This document shows positions 54,206 to 62,821 of a DNA stretch of 64,000 bases, one piece after another. The position numbers and the translations under genes are program-made. The notes beneath the pieces are model-generated. The model made no database searches. It saw only the letters and a program-made list of their open reading frames with translations, and had not been told where the DNA came from. Source of the DNA: Akkermansiaceae bacterium (GTDB taxonomy: Bacteria > Verrucomicrobiota > Verrucomicrobiia > Verrucomicrobiales > Akkermansiaceae); assembly GCA_025457665.1 (NCBI GenBank), contig JALOTY010000010.1:1-64000 (forward strand), given 5' to 3'. Each line of letters starts with the position of its first letter. The stretch's first letter is position 1.

Positions 54206-54285
54206 GCCGTCTCCAGAATCTCCACCACGTTCGCCGCGATCCGTTCCGCCAACTCCCGCACCTCGGTGTTGAGCATCCCGACTTC
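54202..54285 (-). pseudogene. Remnant of an hsdM 3' end next to hsdS
   Basis: The frame before hsdS encodes EVGMLNTEVRELAERIAA followed by NVVEILETA and a TGA that overlaps the hsdS ATG. It aligns with the last residues of HsdM ([20 protein letters not shown]...). The intact hsdM ends about 870 bases away, before dinD. I read this as the original hsdM-hsdS junction left behind when dinD and a regenerated hsdM tail were acquired. Confidence 0.72.
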
Positions 54286-54312
54286 CCGCTTTCGAGCTTA
54301 TGCCGGCCTTGC

Positions 54313-55155
54313 TCATTCGAGGGTGTCGGGGTTTTGGAGGGATTTCCGTTCCTCGGAGCTTAGGCGGCGTTCGACCTTTTTGACGTCCTCCTCGGGCGGC
54401 AGGGATTCCGGGCGGATGCCACGTTCGAGCAGGGTGTTGCGGACGGCCTGGTTGTTGGCGATGTGTTCGCTGGAGATCCGCGCCTCCGTGCTCATCTGGT
54501 GCTGGCGGGCGTTGTGGATGGTGATCTCGGTGGCGAAGTCCTTGGCCTTGAGGATGATGGTGGGGGCGAAGTCGGCGAGCGGGCGACCTGCGGGGACTTT
54601 CCACTGGGCCTTCATGGCCTGGGTGGATTTGCCGAAGAGCGCCTGATCGCCCTTGCTACGGATCAGGGCGAAGTCTTCGTTGCCGCCGGTCTGCTCGAAG
54701 ATCACGGACGAGAGTTCCTTTTCCGTCGCCGTGAGCTTCTGCCGGGCCTGGACGCGCTCGGTTTCCAGCAGGCGCTGCTCGATCAGCTCCGCCCGGCGCG
54801 TCTGGACGGCGAAGTAGGTCTGGGCGAAGGCGATGGGCTCCTTCCGCGGGTCGCCATTCTGGGCGATGAGGTAGCAGGCGTAGCGGGTGAGCATGAGGTC
54901 GTCGATCTCGCGCTCGGATCCGGAGCCGATTTGGACCATTTTGTTGACGTCAACAAAATGGTCGGAGATGGCATGGCCGGAGATCTCGCAGGCGGTTTTC
55001 GCCTTGGAGATGGCGGTCTGGTGGAAGTTCCGCCACTCGCTGTAGCCGAGCAGGTGCTGGAGATCGCGGGCGAGCCAGTATTCGACGCCGCTCTCCGTCT
55101 GCTGGGCGTGGCCCTCGAAGGTTTCGGTGAGGCTATGGATGAGTTCCGGCTTCAT
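54313..55155 (-). CDS. dinD: DinD-like DNA-damage-inducible/antirepressor protein
   Basis: A 280-residue protein with the DinD/BRO-N-like blocks [39 protein letters not shown] and [19 protein letters not shown]-terminal segment ([23 protein letters not shown]) is also typical. E. coli DinD inhibits RecA filament activity; homologs are often found inside type I restriction loci. The start overlaps the hsdM stop (ATGA). It probably modulates host response to restriction-induced damage, but this is inference. Confidence 0.88.
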   Translation of the reverse strand: MKPELIHSLTETFEGHAQQTESGVEYWLARDLQHLLGYSEWRNFHQTAISKAKTACEISGHAISDHFVDVNKMVQIGSGSEREIDDLMLTRYACYLIAQNGDPRKEPIAFAQTYFAVQTRRAELIEQRLLETERVQARQKLTATEKELSSVIFEQTGGNEDFALIRSKGDQALFGKSTQAMKAQWKVPAGRPLADFAPTIILKAKDFATEITIHNARQHQMSTEARISSEHIANNQAVRNTLLERGIRPESLPPEEDVKKVERRLSSEERKSLQNPDTLE

Positions 55156-56816
55156 GCGCTCAGGAGTTCCGCCACGTTGGCGGCGATGGTTTCCTCCAGC
55201 TCCCGGGCCTCGGCGTTGAGGACTTCGAGTTCCTCGTTGAGGGCTTCGAGCTTCTCCTTGAAATCCTCGTCGCTGAGGTCCTCTCCCTTGGCGACGCCGA
55301 CGTAGCGGCCGGGATTGAGCGACCAGCCCTGGGCCTCGATTTCCCGGAGCGTGGCGGCTTTGCAGAGGCCGGGGACATCGACGTAGCCGGTGGCGTCGCC
55401 GAAGACTTCCTCCCATTTCGCCTCCGAGCCGTGTTCAAACTCCAAGTCCTCGCCGCGGTAGAAGCGGACGACATTGGCCAGGAACTCGATCTGCGCCGGG
55501 GTGAAGTCGCGGTGGGCGCGGTCGAGCTGGCGGAAGATATGCCGCGCGTCGAGGAAGAGGACGGTGTCTTTGCGATCGGTGCCGGCCTTGGCCTTGTCGA
55601 AGAACCAGAGCGTGCAGGGCAGAGTGACGGTGAAGAAGAAATTCGAGCCGATGCTGACCATGACATCCACGTCGCCGCTGCGGATAAGCTTTTCCCGGAT
55701 CTCCTGCTCGGAGGCGCGGGCGTCGGCAGCGGAGTTCGCCATCACGAAGCCGGCGCGGCCTGTGGCGTTGAGCGCGGCGTGGAAGTGCTGGATCCAGAGG
55801 TAGTTCCCATTGTCCGTGCGCGGCAGGCCGAAGGCGTAGCGCGGGTCGTCGGCGAGGCGCTCCTTGTCGATCTTGCTGACGTTGAAGGGCGGATTGGCGA
55901 GGACGAAGTCGAAGCGGCCGACGGAGTCGTGGAGGTCCTCGTAGTAGGTGTTTCCCTGGCGGATGTCCCCTTGCAGGCCGTGGACGGCAAGGTTGAGCCG
56001 GGCGAGGCGGCCGGTTTCGGTCACCCGCTCCTGGCCGTGGCAGGAGATTTCCTTGGTCGGATCTCCCGTGTATTTCCCCCCTCTACCTTTGGGAGAGGGG
56101 CCGGGGGTGAGGGTTCGGTTCGCTCGATGAGCTTCCACGAATCGAGCGGACTGAATGAACATGCCGCCGGAGCCGCAGGCGGGATCGTAGATGCGGCCGT
56201 GGTAGGGCTCCAGGATCTCGACGATGAGGCGGACGATGGAGGTGGGAGTGTAGAACTCGCCGCCCTTCTGGCCCTCGGACATGGCGAACTTGCCGAGGAA
56301 GAACTCGTAGATCAGGCCGAAGGTGTCGCCGTCCTGCATGGGGATCGAGGCGATCATCTTGAGCAGCTCGGCCAGCGTGCGGCTTTCGAGGATCTGATAG
56401 GACTTTGGCAGCACGTCGGCGAGGTCCGGGTTCTCGCGCTCGATCAGGCGCATGGCGAGGTTCACGCATTCGCCGAGGTTCACGCCTTCCGGCAATTGCA
56501 GCAGGTGGCCGAAGCGGGATTCCTCCGGCAGGTAAATCGCGCCCTTCGCGTGGTAGTCGGCCGGGCCGATTCTTCTCCTGCTCGTCGAAGAACCCTCACC
56601 CCCGGCCCCTCTCCCAGAGGGCGAGGGGTGGATGTCCTTTTCCGCCTCCGCAAAGCGGGATTCCGCGTGGCGCAGGAAGATCAGGCCGAGGACGATGGGC
56701 GAGAATTCGGAGGGTTTGAGGGCGGCGTCCGCCCAGAGCTTGTTCGCCGCGGCCCAGAGGCGGGATTCAAGATCGGAGTGGGAGTCTGCGGCGGTGGCGG
56801 GTTCGGTCCAATGCAT
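55152..56816 (-). CDS. hsdM: Type I DNA methyltransferase subunit HsdM
   Basis: A 554-residue N6-adenine methyltransferase subunit. The N-terminal helical domain begins [19 protein letters not shown]. The SAM motif [16 protein letters not shown] is near 213, the catalytic NPPF in [16 protein letters not shown] near 310, and a C-terminal coiled coil contacts HsdS. Two in-frame copies of the hairpin repeat add short insertions: [13 protein letters not shown] (about 63-75) and [13 protein letters not shown] (about 235-247), the latter directly after motif I. ATG at 56816 is the first of a normal HsdM N terminus; it heads the restriction operon. Confidence 0.95.
   Translation of the reverse strand: MHWTEPATAADSHSDLESRLWAAANKLWADAALKPSEFSPIVLGLIFLRHAESRFAEAEKDIHPSPSGRGAGGEGSSTSRRRIGPADYHAKGAIYLPEESRFGHLLQLPEGVNLGECVNLAMRLIERENPDLADVLPKSYQILESRTLAELLKMIASIPMQDGDTFGLIYEFFLGKFAMSEGQKGGEFYTPTSIVRLIVEILEPYHGRIYDPACGSGGMFIQSARFVEAHRANRTLTPGPSPKGRGGKYTGDPTKEISCHGQERVTETGRLARLNLAVHGLQGDIRQGNTYYEDLHDSVGRFDFVLANPPFNVSKIDKERLADDPRYAFGLPRTDNGNYLWIQHFHAALNATGRAGFVMANSAADARASEQEIREKLIRSGDVDVMVSIGSNFFFTVTLPCTLWFFDKAKAGTDRKDTVLFLDARHIFRQLDRAHRDFTPAQIEFLANVVRFYRGEDLEFEHGSEAKWEEVFGDATGYVDVPGLCKAATLREIEAQGWSLNPGRYVGVAKGEDLSDEDFKEKLEALNEELEVLNAEARELEETIAANVAELLSA
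56075..56114. repeat. Hairpin repeat copy D, in hsdM
   Basis: On the plus strand it reads CCCCCCTCTACCTTTGGGAG then AGGGGCCGGGGGTGAGGGTT. It encodes [14 protein letters not shown] in hsdM and is inverted relative to copy E. Confidence 0.85.
56591..56630. repeat. Hairpin repeat copy E, in hsdM
   Basis: It reads AACCCTCACCCCCGGCCCCT then CTCCCAGAGGGCGAGGGGTG on the plus strand, the closest relative of copy A. In the hsdM frame it encodes [14 protein letters not shown] near residue 70. Confidence 0.85.
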
Positions 56817-57267
56817 GGGAAAGTCGCGGGGCGTGGGGGCAGGAAAGCCTGCGAAAAGATAGGGAAAAACACGCGGAAGTGAAGCACGAAGTAAGGTGGC
56901 ACGCGCGTGGAGGGAAGGGCGAAGTTCAAAGAACAGCCGAGCCGCAGCGCGGAAGTTCCAATTTCCAAGGGCCAAAGAACAGCCGGGCTTCGCGCCTTTC
57001 CGCTCACTGCTCACTGCTCACTGCTCACTGCTCACTGCTCACTGCTCACTGCTCACTGCTCACTGCTCACCGATCACTGGTCACCATCTACCATCCATCA
57101 TCGGCTGTTTCCCTTTCGTTCCTTTCGATTCTTTCGTTGTTCCCAACTTCTCAACCTTTCCGTGTTTTCGGTGTGTTCCGTGGTTCCTTCTTCGGTGGCG
57201 AGAAGCGAGCAACTGCCGGGCTCCGCGCGGAAGGGCGAAGAACAAAAGACCAAGCTCAGATATCAGG
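56817..57267. other. Intergenic region before hsdM, composed of interspersed repeats
   Basis: There is no gene in these 451 bases. It holds a long repeat word set (about 56945-57125) that recurs in the same order at about 59134-59390, the TCACTGC array, and a CTTTCCGTGTTTTCGGTG-type word patch at 57157-57185 similar to 59420-59445. The hsdM promoter should lie close to 56817-56900, where no clear -35/-10 pair is obvious to me. Confidence 0.65.
57004..57069. repeat. Tandem array of TCACTGC, about nine copies
   Basis: Nine uninterrupted 7-base units TCACTGC are followed by degenerate ones (CACCGATCACTGGTCACC). The array is non-coding and likely length-variable. It is not CRISPR: units are too short and there are no spacers. 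Confidence 0.93.
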
Positions 57268-57522
57268 TCAGTCTGGAGGCTCATCATGAGATCTCAGACG
57301 GTAAACGACGCGGTGACGTTTTGTTCCGACAGGCTCCCGCTTGACGTCGAATCGTTCGCTGGCGATCAGCATGTCTTCGAGCGATTTCGCCCCACGGTCC
57401 TGAAGGATCTTGGTGATCTCCTTGCGCGGGAAGTCGGTGAGGCGAGCCGCAGCCGCGCCGAGCGCAATCCATCCGTCCGCTTCCTGATGTCCTCTTGCGA
57501 TGTCTTCGAGTTTGTCGATCAA
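57268..57522 (-). CDS. Small OST-HTH/LOTUS-like protein
   Basis: An 84-residue protein starting at a TTG. The pattern EADGWIALGAAAARLTDFP, KEITKILQDRG, LEDMLIASERFDVKRE and HRVVYRL resembles an OST-HTH (LOTUS) winged-helix domain, a fold that binds RNA or protein partners; the resemblance is by eye only. It lies six bases after the stop of the HEPN-like gene and in the same reading frame as it, separated only by a TAG and two codons. It may therefore be the C-terminal part of an originally fused protein. An ordinary HTH is the alternative. Confidence 0.55.
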   Translation of the reverse strand: MIDKLEDIARGHQEADGWIALGAAAARLTDFPRKEITKILQDRGAKSLEDMLIASERFDVKREPVGTKRHRVVYRLRSHDEPPD

Positions 57523-57528
57523 GGGGTG

Positions 57529-58140
57529 CTATGAATTGAGATGAGCCAGGAAACGCGCCCGGTTTTCGGGCTTGATAATTTGAGCCCTAAGCATTCTGCG
57601 GGATTCATGAATATTGAGATAGTCTGATCGCAATTCTTCGATCTCGGGAAGAATCGCCTCTCGTTGAAGGTCCAATCGCTCGGCCATCTCGCGGCAAGCC
57701 TGCAGGCAGTCTCTGTCGAAGCCATCGAGGAGGTGATGGACCAGCCAATTGCGCTCATTCACGAGGAATTCGAGACTCTCACGCCGCTTTGCCAGTGTTT
57801 CTGGATCGTTTTCGATCGAGACGGTGAGGATCATGCCCCCTTTGCCGAGTCGCTCTGGAGTCGCCGGCGGATTGGGTTCTTTACCCAGAAGATAGATATC
57901 CGTGAATCGGGTAGAGAGGCTGCCCAATGTCATCTTGGCCACGCGCTTCTGCTCGTTTGCGAGGGATTCCGCAGCGTTGTCCATGGAAATGGTAGTGCCT
58001 ATCAGCTTGGCGATTTCCTTGAGGATTTGTTCGGCCATCTGGAAGCAAACAAGGTTCCGGCCGATCTTCCTGAGAACGTCATTGTAGGCATCCTCAAGCG
58101 CCGATTCATCGGGGGTTGTGGGCTCGGGCATGGGAGGCAT
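57529..58140 (-). CDS. HEPN-like protein with R-x4-H motif
   Basis: A 203-residue all-helical protein. The block LEFLVNERNWLVHHLLDG contains Arg130-Asn-x3-His135, an R-N-x3-H form of the HEPN ribonuclease motif R-x4-6-H with the favoured Asn after Arg. Helices before it (DVLRKIGRNLVCFQMAEQIL) and after it fit a HEPN four-helix bundle. No signal or membrane segment. Start ATG at 58140 abuts the NERD gene stop; a second ATG three codons later is possible. It is likely an RNase or RNA-binding effector of the operon; activity is inferred only. Confidence 0.65.
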   Translation of the reverse strand: MPPMPEPTTPDESALEDAYNDVLRKIGRNLVCFQMAEQILKEIAKLIGTTISMDNAAESLANEQKRVAKMTLGSLSTRFTDIYLLGKEPNPPATPERLGKGGMILTVSIENDPETLAKRRESLEFLVNERNWLVHHLLDGFDRDCLQACREMAERLDLQREAILPEIEELRSDYLNIHESRRMLRAQIIKPENRARFLAHLNS

Positions 58141-59022
58141 CTACGCAGGCTGTGAGAGATCGATTTGGCAGCGCTCCTCCAGTTGGGCGGCGATGGCGCT
58201 TTGATCTTGGGCGCTGAGGGTTTCCCCGCGGCGTGACAGGAAATTCGGAAGCTCCTTTGCATTGAGAACGGAAACCGGTCCCTTGCCTCTTCTGTCCACC
58301 CACCAACCGGGCATGACGAGCACGGGAGTGACCGGGATGGGGCGGCCGTTCAAGGTCGTGAGTTTGGACGACAGCCAGTTGGCATTTTCCTGAGCCTGCT
58401 TGAGGCCGTAGCGATTTGCCCGCATCGGTGAAGGGAAAAGAAGTTGGGTGCCATCGAAGATCACCTTGTAACCCGCCTTTCCGGCATGGTCGCTATCCTT
58501 GGGTTTGCGGCGGGTCTTGGTTTCGATAGCGAAAACGGCAACCGGAGTCACGACCACGTGGTCGATGTTCCAGGGTTTCCCGCCGGGGTCACGGACCTCG
58601 AGATCGTGGAAGACCTTGATGGTGTCGCAGGCGATTTGATCGAGGAGTCTGCCGACGACCTGCTCGCCGATGAGCCCCAGGCGGTGATTCCGATAGCGGA
58701 TGAACAGGCGGCCGACATGATAAAGGAACGCGCAACTGGCCAGCATGCCAAGGGAAAGGCTGATGGCAGGTGGGGCTTTCGCGACAGACGCAACGTAGGC
58801 AAAGAAGACGCCACTGAAGAGAGCGAGGAGCAGATGGAACTGGATCTTCTCCATCAATTCGGAGCACCGCATCTGCAAGGACCAGCCTGCGGGGCGGGGC
58901 ATTTGCAGGAATGGAAGTCGGGTTTCGTTGCCGGACTTGCGGGCGAAACCAACGAGCCACACGAAGAAGGCAGCAAGCGGGATTCCAGGAACACAAAGAA
59001 GATAGGCGAGCGTTTCCGTCAC
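58141..59022 (-). CDS. Membrane-anchored NERD-domain nuclease-like protein
   Basis: A 293-residue protein with two or three N-terminal hydrophobic segments (LAYLLCVPGIPLAAFFVWLV, LLLALFSGVFFAYVA, ISLSLGMLASCAFLY), then a NERD domain in the cytoplasm. Visible NERD features are GLIGEQVVGRLL with Glu120, NIDHVVVTP with Asp154, and FAIETKTRRKP with Glu167 and Lys169, which form a PD-(D/E)xK-like active site. A linker and a C-terminal helical part follow. NERD proteins are predicted nucleases acting on DNA. It is the first gene of the three-gene operon with the HEPN-like and LOTUS-like proteins. Confidence 0.85.
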   Translation of the reverse strand: MTETLAYLLCVPGIPLAAFFVWLVGFARKSGNETRLPFLQMPRPAGWSLQMRCSELMEKIQFHLLLALFSGVFFAYVASVAKAPPAISLSLGMLASCAFLYHVGRLFIRYRNHRLGLIGEQVVGRLLDQIACDTIKVFHDLEVRDPGGKPWNIDHVVVTPVAVFAIETKTRRKPKDSDHAGKAGYKVIFDGTQLLFPSPMRANRYGLKQAQENANWLSSKLTTLNGRPIPVTPVLVMPGWWVDRRGKGPVSVLNAKELPNFLSRRGETLSAQDQSAIAAQLEERCQIDLSQPA

Positions 59023-59641
59023 CCCTTAACTTTTCCAGATTATCCTTGGGGCGTGAAGAAAACTGCTCCTCCGTGATCGCGTGGGAGTAGGGTTCGTCCT
59101 CAGAAACGGGAAGCGAGCGACAGCCGGAGGCCGCTTCGCGGAAGTTCCGATTTCCAAGGGCCAAGTGCCAAAGAACAGCCGGGGCAAGACGCAAGATTTC
59201 AAGACGCAAGACGCAAGACGCAAGACCGGAGCCCGCTGCGCGGAAGGGCGAAGGACAAAGAACAAAGTTCAAGAATAGTCGGGCTCACTGCTCACCGCGC
59301 CTCTCCGATCACTGCTCACCGATCACTGCTCACTGGTCACTGCTCACCATCTGCCATCCAACGTCGGCTGTTCCCTTTCGTTGTTCCTCCTCCGCGCCCC
59401 TTTCTTCATCGGTCTTCGTGGACTCTGTGTCTTTGCGGTGAACTTTTCCGGCTCGTCGGCTCCGGTTGGGGATTGCTCCGCGCAGGGCATGGGCGGCCCA
59501 TGGGCTCCGGGCCAGCAGGCTGGCTCCGGGAAAGCGGCAGCAGGCTGCACGCAGTCCAAGGGGAGCCTACTGCCCACGATCTGGTTTTTCGTCCCTTTCG
59601 CCCATTTCGTGGTTCCCCCATTCACCAACCTTTCGTCCGTC
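59023..59641. other. Intergenic region with interspersed repeats
   Basis: No gene is supported in these 619 bases. It repeats the word order seen at 56945-57125 (GGAAGTTCCGATTTCCAAGG at 59140, AAAGAACAGCCGGG at 59170, a TCACTGC-type stretch at 59284-59351, TCGGCTGTTCCCTTTCGTT near 59365). It also has a CAAGACGC-rich patch (59185-59225), and CTTTGCGGTGAAC-type and CATTTCGTGGTTCC-type words near 59430 and 59610. The NERD operon promoter should be in 59023-59100. Confidence 0.65.
59284..59351. repeat. Degenerate TCACTGC/TGATCA-type array
   Basis: Imperfect GCTCACTGCTCACC and GATCACTGCTCACC units occur, related to the perfect array at 57004-57069. It lies within the second long repeat block. Confidence 0.75.
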
Positions 59642-61660
59642 TCAAGCTCCCCCCTTGGGCGCGCGGCGCGGGTCGAGGGGGATTTTCAGGTCGAGATGGG
59701 TGCCTTCGCCCGGGGCACTTTGGAAATGAAAGGCCGCTTTGAGGGAATCGGCCCGCTGCCGCAGGGCTCGAAGGGTCGAACTGCGTTCCTTTTTCTCCGC
59801 AGGGATGCCACGGCCGTTGTCGTGAATGTGCATGGTCAGTAAGCCATCGATCACTTCGATGCGGACCCCTGCCTGGGTGGCCTCCGAGTGGCGCAGGATG
59901 TTGTGCATAGCCTCGCGGAAATAGAGGAAAAGATGCCGGTTCTGTTCATCGCGCAGTTCCGTCTGCCAGGCGGCCTCGTTGGCAGTGAATTCCCATTTCA
60001 GCCGCTCGAGCATGATCGATGCGGTCTCCCGCAGGTGCTCCACGGTGCCGATGCGATGCCCGCCATGCGGACGCAGCAGCCACACGATGTCACGCACCGC
60101 ACTGACGGTTTCCGCGGCGATGCGTTGGATGCGTTTGAGTTCATCGGATGGCCCGGACCGACCTTCGGCGAGGTCCGCGAACATCTGGATGCTGCCCAGG
60201 TTGCTGCCGACTTCATCGTGAAGATCGCCGGCGATGCGCTCGCGGACTTCGATGAGTTTTCTCCTTTCCCGCGCCCGGTAGCGGATCGGCAAGGCGATCA
60301 ACAGGGCGAGGGCCAGCAGGGAAATGGCGATGGCGGTCCATAGGCCTATCCTCCGCCACTTCGACACCAGGCCCGCCGCTTCCGTTCGCAGGGCGTGGGC
60401 TTCATGTTCCAGGGTGAGACGTTGATCCAGACGTTGCAGCCATTCCAGCGAGGAAATCAATTGCCCCTCGGGCCCGAAGCCATCTGTTAGACTGAGCGAT
60501 CCCCAGTATTTCCCACCGGGGGCGACGATGTTTCCCATGCCATCGGGCGAGAAAACCTTGGCACCTGCGGCGACATTTCCGGCAGGTCCCTCAAGCGTGA
60601 TTTCACTCAAGGCGCAGAAGGCCGGATAGCCTTCGTACGGCTTCCATAGTCGATCCACCCTGAGACGCACGAAGCGCACCCCACTTGCTGCCGCTTTGAG
60701 CGTCACGGGATTGTGGCCGGGATTCCGCAAGGTCCAGTGACCGATTTCCTTTTCATCCAGATCATTCCGTTGGGCCGAGGCGAAAAGCGTGAGTTCCCCG
60801 GGGAAACCGAAGCCACCCGGAAGATCGGAGGTGGGACGCTTCGCGGGAAAGAGCGTCAAGGCATCGAATGCCGTTTCCTTGCCGAGATCCAGCTCGATGA
60901 CCACGCTGGCCCGGTCCTCCTCGCGGCCTTCCGAGAGCCAGCCGACATTCATGTGCGGATCACCGATTTTTTCCGGCAGACCGAGGGGCGTCTGGCCATC
61001 GGTGAGGTAGTTCGCCGCCCACTGCCAAGGCGCCGTCGGGGCCATCCCGGAGACCGCGCGGGTTTCCCCACCCAAGGCGATGTTCCGGCCTCGGCTGAAG
61101 GCCATGCATTCCGCCCAGGCATGGACAAAACTCCCCTCCCCGTCCGCATCGGGAGCCAGCTTCCCGGCGAGGATGCGCAGGCCGGAAATCGCGACCGCAG
61201 GCTCGATGGAAAACAAGAACGGATGCCCCGCCCTTACCGGATCTTTCCACAGATCAGGCCCGGCCACTTTTTCAAAAAGCACCTCACCCTCCGCGCCGAG
61301 TCCCTGGACGCGAAAATCATCGGGCATGCCGAACTGCGGCTCCAGTCCGCTGGCATCGTACCGCCTCGCAGGAACCAGAGCGATGTGATCGACCTCCTCC
61401 ATCCGCCCCCAGTGGATTTCCACCGCATGCGGATCGGCCTCACTGGGAAATGCCGCTGAATGCTGACTGGCGAAGCCACCACTGCCACCCTGGTCATCGA
61501 TGGGCAGCCGCGGCAGGCTCTCCAAATCCCGCGAGATGTCCGCGAGCCGGGCATCGATTTCATCCAACCTGCCATCGACCGCCCTCGCCAAGCGCCCTTC
61601 CCATGCTTCCTGCCCGGAAACCAGAACGGTCAGCAGCAGGAGAAAGGTCAGGGCACGCAT
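59642..61660 (-). CDS. LiaS/NarX-type sensor histidine kinase with large ectodomain
   Basis: A 672-residue kinase. A signal peptide (RALTFLLLLTVLVSGQEA) leads a roughly 420-residue extracytoplasmic part with galactose-binding-like beta modules (FDALTLFPAKRPTSDLPGG, VRFVRLRVDRLWKPYEG). A membrane segment (IGLWTAIAISLLALALLIALPI, about 435-456) and a HisKA_3 domain with IAGDLHDEVGSNLGSIQMF (His near 478) follow. The HATPase region is FREAMHNILRHSEATQ and IHDNGRGIP. Start ATG at 61660 is chosen over one nine codons upstream. No response regulator is adjacent. Confidence 0.92.
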   Translation of the reverse strand: MRALTFLLLLTVLVSGQEAWEGRLARAVDGRLDEIDARLADISRDLESLPRLPIDDQGGSGGFASQHSAAFPSEADPHAVEIHWGRMEEVDHIALVPARRYDASGLEPQFGMPDDFRVQGLGAEGEVLFEKVAGPDLWKDPVRAGHPFLFSIEPAVAISGLRILAGKLAPDADGEGSFVHAWAECMAFSRGRNIALGGETRAVSGMAPTAPWQWAANYLTDGQTPLGLPEKIGDPHMNVGWLSEGREEDRASVVIELDLGKETAFDALTLFPAKRPTSDLPGGFGFPGELTLFASAQRNDLDEKEIGHWTLRNPGHNPVTLKAAASGVRFVRLRVDRLWKPYEGYPAFCALSEITLEGPAGNVAAGAKVFSPDGMGNIVAPGGKYWGSLSLTDGFGPEGQLISSLEWLQRLDQRLTLEHEAHALRTEAAGLVSKWRRIGLWTAIAISLLALALLIALPIRYRARERRKLIEVRERIAGDLHDEVGSNLGSIQMFADLAEGRSGPSDELKRIQRIAAETVSAVRDIVWLLRPHGGHRIGTVEHLRETASIMLERLKWEFTANEAAWQTELRDEQNRHLFLYFREAMHNILRHSEATQAGVRIEVIDGLLTMHIHDNGRGIPAEKKERSSTLRALRQRADSLKAAFHFQSAPGEGTHLDLKIPLDPRRAPKGGA

Positions 61661-61706
61661 GATCGGAGGCTTGGGCTCACATTCCACCTGTCACGCCCGG
61701 CGGCAT

Positions 61707-62306
61707 TCAGGCCGGCGGGGTGATGCGGATGCAGTCGTCGGCGATATCCACCTTCCAGTCCGGACGATGCTGCGCCACGAAATCGCGGACTTCCTGAACG
61801 CTGGGATACTCCTGCTCGCTACCGCCCGAGAAACAACGGGCGTCATCGATGAGGATCACGCAGCGCAGATCCCGGACGGCGAAGATGTGGGCCAGCTCTT
61901 CCATCACCGGCGTGTCCTTTTCACCCCGGGCGGTATTGCCCGCCGAGTAATGGCCATCCAGCCAGAAGAGCGAGGGGCCATCGAGTTTGGGAACCAGTTC
62001 CTTGATCACCTTGCCGCTGTCCCCGTGGAGAATCGTGACATTGGCATCCTTGCGGAAACGCTCCACGGCGGCCTGATAGAAATGGTCGGCGAGTTCGATC
62101 GAATAGACCTTCTTGAAGCCACCCTTCATGGCCTCCACCATGTCGCCCTTGAAAGTGCCGGTTTCGACCAGGATGGAGAGGCCGAATTGATCGCGGAAAC
62201 GGGCGATGTTGCGGCGTTTGATCAGATGCGGCGGTGGTGCGGGACAGCCGGCAGCCTCCCATTTTTTCAAGGCGCGGCGGTCTTTCCAGTCACTGATGAA
62301 TCCCAT
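61707..62306 (-). CDS. Small class I SAM-dependent methyltransferase-like protein
   Basis: A 199-residue soluble protein. The Rossmann SAM-binding start LSILVETGTFKGDMVEA carries the E-x-G-x-x-x-G pattern, followed by KVYSIELADHFYQAA (acidic residue for ribose) and LFWLDGHYSAGN. The remaining ILIDDARCF and YPSVQEVRDF motifs suit FkbM/TylF-type relatives. Substrate unknown. ATG at 62306 is preferred to one ten codons upstream because it begins the conserved helical leader. It lies between the kinase and the YjbQ-like gene in the same direction. Confidence 0.8.
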   Translation of the reverse strand: MGFISDWKDRRALKKWEAAGCPAPPPHLIKRRNIARFRDQFGLSILVETGTFKGDMVEAMKGGFKKVYSIELADHFYQAAVERFRKDANVTILHGDSGKVIKELVPKLDGPSLFWLDGHYSAGNTARGEKDTPVMEELAHIFAVRDLRCVILIDDARCFSGGSEQEYPSVQEVRDFVAQHRPDWKVDIADDCIRITPPA

Positions 62307-62398
62307 GATGATGCGTGGTAAGGTCGGTTCCGGCATCCGGTCATGCCGTGGGAGGGATCAAGCCGCATCCCCGCCCGCAGGGCAAGCCTGCAATGGGC

Positions 62399-62821
62399 TC
62401 AGGCTTCGCCCACGACGCTGACGACGATTTCCCGGCGGTGCGGGGCGCGGCGGTGTTCGAAAAGGCAAATCCCCTGCCAGGTGCCGAGGGCCATCGAACC
62501 CTGGACCACCGGGATGACCTCGCTGGTCCTCGTCAGGGCCATGCGGATGTGGCTCGGCATGTCGTCCGGACCCTCGCAGGTGTGGGTGAAATACGGCGCA
62601 TCCTCGGGCACGAGCCGATCGAAATACGCCTCCAGATCCGCCCGCGCGCTGGGATCGGCATTTTCCATGATCACAAGGCTCGCCGAGGTGTGGCGGACAA
62701 ACACGGTCACCATGCCGGTGCGGATGCCGCTGTTAGAAACGATTTCCGCGACCTCGCGGGTGATGCCGTAGGTCCCCTTCCCGCGGGTGCGGATTTCGAA
62801 GGCCGCCGCGTGAGCACTCAC
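62399..62821 (-). CDS. YjbQ/UPF0047-family protein
   Basis: A 140-residue protein with the family signature VTVFVRHTSASLVIMENADPS (about 38-58), FTHTCEGPDDMPSHIRMAL with conserved histidines, and QGSMALGTWQGICLFEHR. Members have been associated with thiamine phosphate synthase activity, but their main function is unclear. It starts at a GTG overlapping the stop of the upstream E2 gene (GTGA), so it is translationally coupled to it. Confidence 0.93.
   Translation of the reverse strand: MSAHAAAFEIRTRGKGTYGITREVAEIVSNSGIRTGMVTVFVRHTSASLVIMENADPSARADLEAYFDRLVPEDAPYFTHTCEGPDDMPSHIRMALTRTSEVIPVVQGSMALGTWQGICLFEHRRAPHRREIVVSVVGEA

Noticed and set aside
57004..57069. CRISPR array
   Set aside because: The repeats are 7 bases with no spacers and no cas genes are nearby; it is a simple tandem array.
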